Shown here piece by piece: positions 1 to 8,957 of a stretch of DNA of 64,000 bases. Both the position numbers and the translations under genes were made by a program. Origin of the DNA: Candidatus Eiseniibacteriota bacterium (GTDB lineage: Bacteria > Eisenbacteria > RBG-16-71-46 > CAIMUX01); assembly GCA_016712505.1 (NCBI GenBank), contig JADJQY010000004.1, positions 124,001 to 188,000 on the forward strand, read 5' to 3'. The notes below the pieces were generated by a model. The model searched no databases. It was given only the letters and a program-made list of their open reading frames with translations, and was not told where the DNA came from. How positions within the stretch are numbered: the stretch's first letter is position 1; the number at the start of each line of letters is the position of its first letter.

Positions 1-1830
1 GAGCCCCTTCCCCGCGTCCGCGCTGAAGCTATTGATCGCCCCGGTGAACATGTTGTCACTGATCTTGTCCAGGTGCCCGCGGTAGCGCAGCCACGGCCCG
101 GCGGGCGAGATGTGGTCGGTGGTGCACTTCCCCTTCGCCTTGAGCAGCACCGGTAGCTCGACCGCGTCCTGGCCGTCCCAGGCTGAAAACGGGGCCAGAA
201 GCTGCAGCCGCTCGCTCGTCGGCGCGACCTTGACCTCGATACTTCCGCTGTCCGCGGCCGGCGCGACGTACCCTTCCTGCGCGGTCACGAAGCCGTTCGG
301 CGGCAGCTCCGGGGCCGGCGGGGGCGGATCGAGGCGGAACTTCTTGCCGTCCGCCCCTTCGAGCTCGTCGGTCAGTGGGTTGAACGAAAGCCGACCGGCG
401 AGCCCGTAGGCGACCACGATCTCCGGGCTGGAGATGAACGCCTGGGTCTCCGGATTGCTGTCGTTGCGGGCCGGGAAGTTCCGGTTGAACGAGGTGATGA
501 TCGAGTTCTTCGTCCCCTTCGCCACATCGTCGCGCTTCCACTGCCCGATGCAGGGGCCGCAGGCATTCGCCAGGACGGTCGCACCCACCTTCTCCAGGTC
601 CGCCATCTGCCCGTCGCGCTGGATCGTCTTGTAGATCTGGTCCGATCCCGGACTGACCAGCAACGGTGCCCGCATCCTTGCCCCGTGCTTTGCCGCGGAA
701 CGAGCCACCGTGGCCGCCCGCTCGATGTCCTCGTAGGAAGAATTGGTGCACGACCCGACGAGCGATGCCGTCAGGGTGTCGGCATAGCCCTTTTCCTTCA
801 CCTCGGCCGCAAGTTTCGAGACCGGCCGCGCCAGATCGGGCGTGTGCGGTCCCACCACGTGCGGCTCGAGCTTCGAGAGGTCGATCTCGATCACCTGCTC
901 GAAGTACCGCCCCGGATCGGCTTCCACCTCGGGATCGGCCTGCAGCAACCCGGAGTACCGATTCGCGAGGTCGGCCAGCTCCGCCCGGGCGGTTCCCCGC
1001 AGGTACTTCTCCATCCGCTGGTCGTAGGGGAAAGTCGAGGTCGTCGCGCCCAGCTCCGCCCCCATGTTGGTGATCGTCCCCTTCCCGGTGCAGCTGATCG
1101 AGGCGACTCCCGGACCGAAGTACTCGACCACCCGGTTCGTTCCACCCTTCACGGTCAGGATCCCGAGCAGGTAGAGAATCACATCTTTCGGAGCGGTCCA
1201 GCCGCTCAACGAGCCGGTCAGGCGCACGCCGATCAGGGTGGGGTTCTTCACTTCCCAGGGCAGCCCGGCCATCACATCGACCGCGTCGGCGCCGCCGACC
1301 CCGGAGGCGAACATCCCCAGCCCCCCCGCGTTCGGCGTGTGCGAGTCGGTGCCGATGATCAACCCGCCGGGGAAGGCATAGTTCTCGAGCACCACCTGGT
1401 GAATGATGCCCGAACCCGGCTTCCAGAATCCGATGCCGTACTTCCGGCTGGCCGAGGCGAGAAAGTCGTACACCTCGCGGTTCTCGCTCGAGGCCACCTC
1501 CATGTCCTGCCCCGCGCCGTGCCGCGCGAGGATCAGGTGGTCGCAGTGCACGGTCGACGGCACCGCGGTGCGGGGAATCCCCGCGCTCATGAACTGGAGG
1601 ATCGCCATCTGGGCCGTCGCGTCCTGCATCGCAACCCGGTCCGGACGCACCTGCAGGTAGCTCTTCCCCGCGGTCAGATCCTGCGTCGCCGGATCGTCCA
1701 GGTGCCCGAAGAGCACCTTCTCCGCGTAGGTCAACGGACGCCCCAGCCGCTCGCGCACCTTGGCCAGCCGGCCCTCGATCTTCCGGTACGCTTCCGCGAC
1801 GAACTCAGGAGTGGATTCGATCGTGTGCAT
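1..1830 (-). CDS. acn: Aconitate hydratase, mitochondrial type (3' end cut by window edge)
   Basis: Interconverts citrate and isocitrate in the TCA cycle using a [4Fe-4S] cluster. The first 610 codons are present; the C-terminal part (roughly 140-150 residues in this family) lies beyond the window edge. The three cluster ligands are visible: Cys361 in GSCTNSS, and Cys424 and Cys427 in ACGPCIGQW. The N-terminal stretch LGRPLTYAEKVLFGHLDDP and the HCDHLI motif are typical of the eukaryote/mitochondrial-like aconitase family rather than AcnB. The ATG at 1828-1830 is the natural family start. nadA ends 127 bp upstream on the same strand. The function call is secure; the exact subfamily is inferred from remembered motif patterns. 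Confidence 0.95.
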   Translation of the reverse strand, partial: MHTIESTPEFVAEAYRKIEGRLAKVRERLGRPLTYAEKVLFGHLDDPATQDLTAGKSYLQVRPDRVAMQDATAQMAILQFMSAGIPRTAVPSTVHCDHLILARHGAGQDMEVASSENREVYDFLASASRKYGIGFWKPGSGIIHQVVLENYAFPGGLIIGTDSHTPNAGGLGMFASGVGGADAVDVMAGLPWEVKNPTLIGVRLTGSLSGWTAPKDVILYLLGILTVKGGTNRVVEYFGPGVASISCTGKGTITNMGAELGATTSTFPYDQRMEKYLRGTARAELADLANRYSGLLQADPEVEADPGRYFEQVIEIDLSKLEPHVVGPHTPDLARPVSKLAAEVKEKGYADTLTASLVGSCTNSSYEDIERAATVARSAAKHGARMRAPLLVSPGSDQIYKTIQRDGQMADLEKVGATVLANACGPCIGQWKRDDVAKGTKNSIITSFNRNFPARNDSNPETQAFISSPEIVVAYGLAGRLSFNPLTDELEGADGKKFRLDPPPPAPELPPNGFVTAQEGYVAPAADSGSIEVKVAPTSERLQLLAPFSAWDGQDAVELPVLLKAKGKCTTDHISPAGPWLRYRGHLDKISDNMFTGAINSFSADAGKGL

Positions 1831-1956
1831 CGGGTCATTCCTTCCCGGCCGGCGCCTGCCGACCCTCTTCCGTGGTTTGGTCCGGGCAGTATAGCCCTCC
1901 GTCCCGACGGAAAAAACGGTCGAGGAGGGCGCCGCTGTGCGCCCGCTCGGCGCGGG

Positions 1957-2958
1957 CTAGCTCAACTCCAGCATCCGGTTGATGGCGCGGAGCGCGCGTT
2001 CCTGGACCTCGGGGGCAACGGTGACCTCGGGGCGCTGGTCGCGCAGGCAGAGGTAGAGCTTCTCCAGGGTATTGAGGCGCATGTGGGGACATTCGGCGCA
2101 GGAGACGCAGGCCCCCTCGACCGGGGCGGAGTAGTACTGCTTGTGCGGCGCCCCCTTCTGCATCTGGTGGATGATCCCGGGCTCGGTCGCGACGATGAAC
2201 GCCTGGGACTCGTCCTCGAGGGCGAACTTGAGCAGCGATGAGGTGCTCCCGATGTGGTCGGCGAGCGCGAGCACGCGGTCGTCACACTCCGGGTGGGCGA
2301 TCACCTTGGCCTCCGGGTGCTGCAGCTTGAGCTGCACGATCCGCTTCTCACTGAAGATCTCGTGCACCTGGCAGGTGCCGGGCCAGAGCACCATGTCACG
2401 CCCGGTTTTCCTGATCAGATAACGCCCGAGATGACGATCGGGGGCGAACACGATGCCGCGCCCATCGGGCACCTAGCGCACGATCTTCTCCGCGTTCGAC
2501 GAGGTGCAGATCACGTCGGAGAGCGCCTTCACGCCGGCCGAGCAGTTGATGTAGCTGATGACGTAGTGCTCCGGATAGAGCCGGAGCCACTTCTCGAAGG
2601 CCGGTGCGGGACACCCTTCGGCGAGCGAGCAGCCGGCCTTGAGGTCGGGAACATAGACCGGCTTCTCGGGATTGAGGATCTTCGCCGCCTCGGCCATGAA
2701 GTGCACTCCAGCGAAAACGATGCAGTCGGCATCGGTTTTCGCTGCGGCCTGGGCGAGCGCGAGGCTGTCGCCGACGTGATCGGCGAGGTCCTGGATCACG
2801 TTCTCCTGGTAGTAGTGCGCGAGGAGCACCGCCCTCCGCTCCTTGCGCAGGCGCCCGATCTCGGCCTCGAGATCAAGACTTGGGTCGATCGGGGCCTGAG
2901 CCGTAACTAACGCCGTACCAGACCGATCCGACTGACGATCGAAGCTCGTGCGCATCAT
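1957..2958 (-). CDS. nadA: Quinolinate synthase NadA, interrupted by an in-frame TAG
   Basis: NadA condenses iminoaspartate with dihydroxyacetone phosphate to quinolinate in de novo NAD synthesis, using a [4Fe-4S] cluster. Family hallmarks: AHYYQ near the N-terminus, Cys motifs in KAGCSLAEGCP, VICTSSNA and IAHPEC, and LGRYLIRKTGRDM before WPGTCQVHE. The start is ATG 2956-2958 (a second ATG follows directly) behind GGAAGGGA. The frame is open for 333 codons except one TAG at 2473-2475 (codon 162), between AEKIVR and VPDGRGIVFAPD, where NadA proteins normally read straight through. Both halves are in the same phase with family sequence on each side, so nothing else appears damaged. The options are a nonsense mutation, a sequencing error or suppression. 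TAG ends several other genes here, so general reassignment is unlikely. Confidence 0.85.
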
Positions 2959-3291
2959 TTCCCTTCCGCCGGCAAACGTCCAGGGGAGTTCCTCGGAGCC
3001 CCGCCGCGGGGTCCGTCCGGCCAGAATATCCGCACCTCGGACCCTGAGCAAGCCACGGACCGGAGGAGGCCGGTGGCTAGCACCTGCCGGTTTTTTTCTC
3101 AAGGCACTTTTGTCAAGGGTCGAAGCCTGAAGTGTCGGTGCCCAACTACACCTCTGCCCGGGGCGCGGTCTGCGATCGCGATCCGGACAGGTTGGGCGAC
3201 AAACAAACGTCGGGACGTCCAACTGCCGGGCGCGAATCGGAAGTCGTCCGATTGCGCCGGCGACGGAAGCGGGCGGACCCAGGAGTCATGG
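2959..3291. other. Divergent intergenic region between nadA and the cohesin-like lipoprotein
   Basis: About 330 bp with no convincing gene. It carries the nadA ribosome-binding site at one end (GGAAGGGA read on the minus strand) and AGGAG at 3281-3285 before the lipoprotein start. Both promoters should lie here, but I see no convincing -35/-10 pair. Confidence 0.5.
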
Positions 3292-4440
3292 ATGAACTGG
3301 AAGCGCTGGATCTGGTTGCCGCTGCTGCTCGTGCTCTCGGCGTGCGGAATCAGCGGCGGTGGCGGCGGGCCGGACGATCCGAGCAAGGGAACGCTCGAGC
3401 TTCGGAACATCGAAGTCGGCTCCCTCGCCGATACCGCCGCGGTCATCCGCTGGAACACCACGCAGCAGGCGGTCTGCACCGTGGCCTATGGCCGCAGCGC
3501 GGCCTCGTTGCACAGCTCGGCGACCAGCGGCCTCGGCACGACCCACAGCGCGCAGCTCAAGCCGCTCGACGGCGACACCCAGTACGTCTACCAGATCACC
3601 GCGACCAGCCCGCTCGGACCACGAGCCACCTCGCAGGCGCTGAACTTCACCACCCCGACCTCGCCCGACGTGAACGATCAGACCGCACCGGCCATCAGCG
3701 GCATCGAGGTGACCGGCGTCACTCCGACCTCGGTGACCGTGGTCTGGCGCACCGACGACCGCACCAAGGGATCGATCTTCTACGGCCTCTCCCCCTCGTA
3801 CGGGCAGACCGCGAACACCGAGACCGGAACGTTCGCGCGCCAGCACGCACTCACTCTGAACGGCCTGGCCGACGACGAGTCGTATCACTTCCGGATCCAG
3901 GCGACGAATCGCGCGAATCTCGGTTCCTTCTCCGAGGACGCGACCTTCCGCACCGGCGCCTTCCCCACCGTCTCGGTCCAGCCGGACACGATCGAGGTGG
4001 CGGGAAGCGACGAGTTCACCTTCCACATCGACATCGCCAACGTGACCAACCTGGCGGGCGCGGCGCTGATCCTGGCCTACGACCAGCAGATGGTCGAGAT
4101 CCTGAGCGTCCGCGCGGGCGACTTCTTCAGCCAGAACGGCGGCTTCATCGAAGCCCAGGCCGGCGGCGCCCCCATCCCGGGCCTGGTCCGCTACAACCTG
4201 AGCTGGACGATCAATTTCCAGAATGGCGTGGCGGTGGGAACCCGGGCGCACGGTAACGGCCAGCTCGCCGTGATCCGCGCCCGCCTGACCGGCAGCCGCG
4301 ACCGCAGCACGCTTCGCCTCGTTACGGCGGAAGAGGCGAGTGAAGGGGACACGCCGGAGAACTACACCCGGCTACTCGATCACAACCGGCATGGGATGAA
4401 CTTCAACATTCGTAATGCCTGGGTACTCAAGAGGTCATAG
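3292..4440 (+). CDS. Lipoprotein with two fibronectin type III domains and a cohesin-like domain
   Basis: 382 residues. The lipoprotein signal ends at LSAC (Cys18), followed by a glycine-rich linker, predicting a lipid-anchored envelope protein. Two fibronectin III-type domains (about 32-125 and 135-225) contain the characteristic AVIRWNTTQQA and VTVVWRTDDRT strands. A cohesin-like beta-sandwich (about 228-375) has the typical LAGAALILAYDQQMVEILSV pattern. The start at 3292 is chosen because AGGAG lies 6 nt upstream and it begins directly with a signal peptide; a longer frame upstream lacks these. The next gene also has cohesin-like and dockerin-like segments, so the two may interact on the cell surface. 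The domain calls are by eye; no specific ligand is known. Confidence 0.8.
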   Translation: MNWKRWIWLPLLLVLSACGISGGGGGPDDPSKGTLELRNIEVGSLADTAAVIRWNTTQQAVCTVAYGRSAASLHSSATSGLGTTHSAQLKPLDGDTQYVYQITATSPLGPRATSQALNFTTPTSPDVNDQTAPAISGIEVTGVTPTSVTVVWRTDDRTKGSIFYGLSPSYGQTANTETGTFARQHALTLNGLADDESYHFRIQATNRANLGSFSEDATFRTGAFPTVSVQPDTIEVAGSDEFTFHIDIANVTNLAGAALILAYDQQMVEILSVRAGDFFSQNGGFIEAQAGGAPIPGLVRYNLSWTINFQNGVAVGTRAHGNGQLAVIRARLTGSRDRSTLRLVTAEEASEGDTPENYTRLLDHNRHGMNFNIRNAWVLKRS

Positions 4441-4662
4441 GAGTGCGCCGATGCTGAGTCGACCGGGCATTAGGAATCGTTCTCCAGGTGTTCCCTGGCT
4501 CCGACCGACCAGGGACGGTCCTCCTCGAGCGCGAGGGCGACCAAACGAGAAGAGGAGTCAGGGATGAACGGCTTGCAGACAACAAGCAAATGCAGTGAGG
4601 GATGTTGCCGGACCGAGGGACCGGCGAGGGATCGCGCAAGCCAGGCGCAAAGGAGGAATCCG

Positions 4663-7600
4663 ATGTCGAAGTTCAGTGCCTTCCTGCTGGGGACCTTGGT
4701 CATCCTGGCGTTCGGCGCTGTGCCCGTCGATGCAGCGGTGCAGTACGACCCGATCCTCGAATGGAACGGACCGTACTTCCGCGTGATCAACGCGCCCAGC
4801 ATCAATCAGCTGGTCGACGACCCGGCGACGGACATTCCGTTCGTTCAGCCGTTCGCGATCGCGGTCCGCGAGCACGCGGCCAACGGTCGGGATGTCGTCT
4901 ACGTGGCTGATGCCGGAAACAACCGAATCCAGGCTTTCGAGACGAACGCGACCTTCATCTCCACGGATGAGTCAGCGCTCACCTGGACGGAACCGGTCGC
5001 AGCGGCGAGCCAGTGGGACAACGACCAGATCTATCTGGCCCAGTGGGTCGCCGGTGCCACCAAGTGGATCATTCCGTTCTCCGAGGTCGTCACGGTAGAC
5101 GGCGAGACCTGGACCTGGGTGGCCAGCCTGACCGGCTTCGTCGCCGCGGACAAGGTCTACACCATCGACTACGACGATGCGACGAACGCGCCGGAGATTC
5201 AGTTCCCGGCCTCGTCCCTCTCGGCCACGTCCGAGTTCACCATCCGCTACATCACGACGGACGATCAGACCGGCGCCACCGCCGCGTTCGGACTCGGCGA
5301 CGTCGACTACGGTACGGGCAACGGCGCCACGCCGGTCCTGACCGAGGTCAACGAGTCGACCTCCGGCGTCCCGTCGAGCTGGCAGCAGGTGCGTTCGCTC
5401 GCCGTGATCCAGAACGAGACCACCTCGACCTCGGACGACCTGTTCGTCCTCGACGCGGCGGACGGCTCGACCAACCAGAACGAGGAGCTGTGGTACGTGA
5501 CCATCCCGGTTGCGGGCACCATCTCCGCCGGTGAGGCCTACGACGATCGTCTGACCACGCCGTACGACGTCGCGGTTGCGCGCTCGGGAAGCTCGTCGGT
5601 CGCGACCGTTACCCCGTCGGCCGACACCGGTCCGTTCGATCTGGCCACCGCCGACGTGAGCGACGACAGCCAGGTCACCGGTCACACCTACACCGTGACC
5701 GTGGCCGCCGGTAACGTCACCATCACCGATTCGACCACCGGCCAGACGGTCGTCAGCTCGACCGCCTTCGCCAACCTCGACGATCCGTTCCTGGGGATCC
5801 CGGGCCTCTCGTTGCCGCTCAACGGCGCGGCCGGCGCGACGATCACCATCGCCACCACCAAGGCGGTGTCGGGTCGCTATCTGTTCGTGAGCGACACCGG
5901 CGCGGACCGGATCAAGGTCATCTCCGCCGCGGGCGGCGCGACCTTTGCCGGAGATTGGCTCCCGAGCGATGCCCACACCATGGACGATCAGCCGGCGGGC
6001 GCGGGCCTGGTCGGTGCGACGGCCGATGCGGACTTCAGCCGCACCACGCCGGCCACCGTTACCGAGGACTACACCACCTGGACCCTGACCGCTCCGATCG
6101 AGGAGGGCAGCCTCGAGACCGTCACCTTCGATCCGGACGGAACGCCCGCGACCTGGACCCGCGTGGACGACATCAGCGCGGCCGGTCCGAGCGATGAGGT
6201 CTTCGAAGTCGACTGGCAGACCGGCCAGATCACCTTCGGCGACGGCATCCACGGCGAACTTCCGCCGGCCTCGACCGAATTCCAGTTCACCTACGCGAAG
6301 TCGCCGGACGTGCTGCGGTACGGTTCGAGCGGCACCGCAGGCGGCCGTTTCTCGGCTCCGCGCGGCATCGCGGCCCGCTGGAACTCGGGCCTGGGTCACT
6401 TCGACGTGTACGTCTGCGACACCGGCAACAACCGGATCCAGAAGCTGGCCTTCATCCCCGAGGATGTGAACCTGAACATCCCCGCCCGGATGACCTACGT
6501 CACCTCCTGGAAGACCGCTTCTACCGCTTCCGATCTCCTGAACAACCCGGTCGACGTCGTGGTCGGGGCGGACGGTGACGGCGCGGTGTATCTCGCAGTT
6601 GCCGATCAGGGCCACGACCGTGTCGTCATCTATCGTGACGAGGCGGCCGAGGGCGCGGGCGGCAGTGACGTCCCGACCTACGACACCACGCTCGGTTCCG
6701 AAGGGAACACCCTGGGCAAGTTCGCCCAGATCGAGGGCCTGGCGCTGCAGGTGAACGGCAACGACTTCGACCTCTTCGCGGCGGACGCTCAGCGTAACGT
6801 CGTGCAGAAGTACGAGGAGGCGCCGACGCCGACCATCACCATGACCTTCACCGGGTTGAGCACGCTTCCGGCCTGCTTCGCGCCGACCGGCGGCTACACC
6901 TTCAGCTTCACGGTGGCGAACGCTCCGATCGGTGGCTGGGTCGACTTCTACTACGACACCGCCTCCTCGTTCGACGCCACGACCTCGAAGCTCTGCATCG
7001 AGAGCGGCACGGTCGAAGCGACCGCGACCTCGGCGAACTGGGGCTTCGCGGACACGCCCGGTGGCGTGCCGGCGGACAACGACAGCTACTATCTCTACGC
7101 CCGTCTGAAGGACGCGAGCGGCAACACGGTCGCGACCGATGCGACCACTGCGAGCGAGCTCTTCTGCCTCGACTCGACGTTGCTTCCGAGCCTGAAGGCG
7201 GTCGACGAGATCGATGGTGACAAGGCCCTGTCCCTCCAGAACAACCTGAGCCGCGTCATCTCCCTCGAGGTTGCCTACCCGGACAGCATCGTGGCCTGCG
7301 GCTTCAAGGGCACCTTTGACGCCAGCATCGTCGAGATCGTGGCCATCACGCAGGGCAACGCCTGGGACAACACCGGCGCCACCAACGTGATCTTCACGCA
7401 GAACTTCAACAACACCACCGGTACGTTCGAGGTCAACTCGTCGGCCGTCGGTACCCCCTACGGCCTGGTCGGCAACGGCCCGTTCGTGGTGGCGCATGTC
7501 GAAGTCAAGGCCAAGGCGGACGCGGTCACGCCGACCACCCGCTTCAAGGACGGCTCGTTCGCCGTCGTGAAGTCGAGCTCGTCGATGACCGACTACCTGG

Positions 7601-8691
7601 CCCGCACTCCGGCCACCTGGAAGACGCAGTCGTTGGATCTCGTCGCGGGTTACCTCGGTGACCTCGCCACGACCTCGAGCGGCGCCGACTCCACGCTGCC
7701 GAACCTGCGCCCGAATCCGGACGGCAACGTCAACTTTGCCGACCAGATGGTGTTCACGCTCGGTTGGAACGGTGACGGCACCAACCAGGATCCGATTTCG
7801 GATCTCGGCCCCGCCACCGGCGACGCGCCGGATCTGGTCTCGGCTCCGGACGGCGTCTACGACGTCGAGGACATCCTCGCCTTCACCACGATGTACTCGT
7901 GGGCGGCCTCGAACGGGTTCCTCCGTCCGGCGCCGGGTGCGGATCAGTTCGCGGTCAATCCGGCCATCGGCGCCCGTCCCGAGATTCTCGGTGCGGACGT
8001 GGTCGGTGCGGCCCGGGCCTACACCGTCAGCCGGGTGTCGAATCCGCTTCCGGGTTCGACCATCGACGTCGACCTCGTGGTCAACGCCGATCAGCTGACC
8101 GGTGCCCTGCTCACGCTCGGCTACGACGCTACCCAGCTCGAGCCGGTCGCGGTCTACCCGGGTGACCACCTCAAGGGTCACGAGGGTAACCTGTTCTTCC
8201 AGCGGGGCGGAGACGGTTGGATCGAGGTCGCGGCTTCGCGTCTCGACCGTGCGAACCCGACGGTGTCGGGTGAGGGCACGATCGCGACGGTGAAGTTCCG
8301 CATCCTCGGCACGGCCACCAACGAGTTCGACCTGCACTACGATCTGCGCTCGGCGAGCAACAAGGTGCTCGGACGCGGCGCCGGTCAGGCGGGTCCGCTC
8401 AGCGGCGCGCCGGCGACCTTCGCGCTCTTCGCCAACTACCCGAACCCGGTTTCGAACGCGACCAACATCGTGTTCGCACTGCCGACGCCTTCGGGTGTGT
8501 CGCTGGACGTGTACGACGCCGGTGGCCGTCTGGTCCACAACCTGGCCAAGGGAACGTTCGATTCCGGCTATCACGTCATCGGATGGGATGGTCGGAACGC
8601 TTCGGGTGACCCGCTCCCGGCCGGCGTCTACTTCTATCAGATCCGGGCGAACGATCAGGTTTCCACGCGGAAGCTGATCCTGGCTCGGTAG
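4663..8691 (+). CDS. Large secreted NHL-repeat protein with cohesin-like, dockerin-like and C-terminal sorting-like domains
   Basis: 1,342 residues. It has a signal peptide (about 1-24, ending VPVDAA) and NHL-type beta-propeller blades such as VYVADAGNNRIQAF (about 78), LFVSDTGADRIKVI (about 404), VYVCDTGNNRIQKL (about 582) and AVADQGHDRVVIY (about 644). These are followed by an Ig-like segment (724-836), a cohesin-like domain (842-986), a dockerin-like double motif with NPDGNVNFADQ and DGVYDVEDILAF (1010-1081), a second cohesin-like domain (1117-1236) and a FlgD-like C-terminal domain (1251-1342) ending GVYFYQIRANDQVSTRKLIL. The start at 4663 follows AGGAGG at 4651-4656. Strongly biased codon use and a double-hairpin terminator suggest high expression. 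It is probably an abundant extracellular or surface-layer-like protein; its exact role is unknown. Confidence 0.8.
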   Translation: MSKFSAFLLGTLVILAFGAVPVDAAVQYDPILEWNGPYFRVINAPSINQLVDDPATDIPFVQPFAIAVREHAANGRDVVYVADAGNNRIQAFETNATFISTDESALTWTEPVAAASQWDNDQIYLAQWVAGATKWIIPFSEVVTVDGETWTWVASLTGFVAADKVYTIDYDDATNAPEIQFPASSLSATSEFTIRYITTDDQTGATAAFGLGDVDYGTGNGATPVLTEVNESTSGVPSSWQQVRSLAVIQNETTSTSDDLFVLDAADGSTNQNEELWYVTIPVAGTISAGEAYDDRLTTPYDVAVARSGSSSVATVTPSADTGPFDLATADVSDDSQVTGHTYTVTVAAGNVTITDSTTGQTVVSSTAFANLDDPFLGIPGLSLPLNGAAGATITIATTKAVSGRYLFVSDTGADRIKVISAAGGATFAGDWLPSDAHTMDDQPAGAGLVGATADADFSRTTPATVTEDYTTWTLTAPIEEGSLETVTFDPDGTPATWTRVDDISAAGPSDEVFEVDWQTGQITFGDGIHGELPPASTEFQFTYAKSPDVLRYGSSGTAGGRFSAPRGIAARWNSGLGHFDVYVCDTGNNRIQKLAFIPEDVNLNIPARMTYVTSWKTASTASDLLNNPVDVVVGADGDGAVYLAVADQGHDRVVIYRDEAAEGAGGSDVPTYDTTLGSEGNTLGKFAQIEGLALQVNGNDFDLFAADAQRNVVQKYEEAPTPTITMTFTGLSTLPACFAPTGGYTFSFTVANAPIGGWVDFYYDTASSFDATTSKLCIESGTVEATATSANWGFADTPGGVPADNDSYYLYARLKDASGNTVATDATTASELFCLDSTLLPSLKAVDEIDGDKALSLQNNLSRVISLEVAYPDSIVACGFKGTFDASIVEIVAITQGNAWDNTGATNVIFTQNFNNTTGTFEVNSSAVGTPYGLVGNGPFVVAHVEVKAKADAVTPTTRFKDGSFAVVKSSSSMTDYLARTPATWKTQSLDLVAGYLGDLATTSSGADSTLPNLRPNPDGNVNFADQMVFTLGWNGDGTNQDPISDLGPATGDAPDLVSAPDGVYDVEDILAFTTMYSWAASNGFLRPAPGADQFAVNPAIGARPEILGADVVGAARAYTVSRVSNPLPGSTIDVDLVVNADQLTGALLTLGYDATQLEPVAVYPGDHLKGHEGNLFFQRGGDGWIEVAASRLDRANPTVSGEGTIATVKFRILGTATNEFDLHYDLRSASNKVLGRGAGQAGPLSGAPATFALFANYPNPVSNATNIVFALPTPSGVSLDVYDAGGRLVHNLAKGTFDSGYHVIGWDGRNASGDPLPAGVYFYQIRANDQVSTRKLILAR

Positions 8692-8699
8692 GTTCCCGC

Positions 8700-8777
8700 G
8701 ACGCGCCGCTTCGGCGGCGCGTCGCTGCGGTCTCGGCCGCGGAGTGCCGCCTCCTTCGGGAGGCGGCACTGTTTTTT
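8700..8777 (+). terminator. Double-hairpin Rho-independent terminator after the NHL surface-protein gene
   Basis: Two consecutive perfect hairpins follow the stop codon. The first, at 8700-8723, has a 10-bp GC stem closed by a TTCG loop. The second, at 8743-8770, has a 12-bp stem closed by TTCG and is followed after one base by six T residues (8772-8777). The second is a textbook intrinsic terminator. Confidence 0.9.
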
Positions 8778-8957
8778 GCCCCTCGCCGCTGCCGACCCTC
8801 GCCTCGGGCCGGTCAGTTTCTGCCGCCCCCGGTCATTCCTTTCCCGAGCTTCCGGGGCGACAATCGGCGGCCCTCACGAAACCCCTTGGCTTTCAAGCGG
8901 TTTCGCCCACCGCAAGTTTGGCACGCGACTTCCTTTCCTCCCGGTGGAGCAGTCTGC

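Noticed and set aside
685..2241. A 518-codon open frame on the plus strand over aconitase and nadA
   Set aside because: It runs antisense to two clearly recognisable enzymes and has only His/Arg/Pro-rich sequence.
2473..2475. Pyrrolysine insertion at the nadA amber codon
   Set aside because: No known NadA uses pyrrolysine, TAG is an ordinary terminator for neighbouring genes, and no pyl genes are in the window. Error or mutation is simpler.
4972..8769. A 1,265-codon open frame antisense to the NHL surface-protein gene
   Set aside because: It is an Arg/Val/Gly-rich shadow produced by the biased codons of the sense gene, with no recognisable domain and no credible start. The sense strand has a ribosome-binding site, signal peptide and clear domains.
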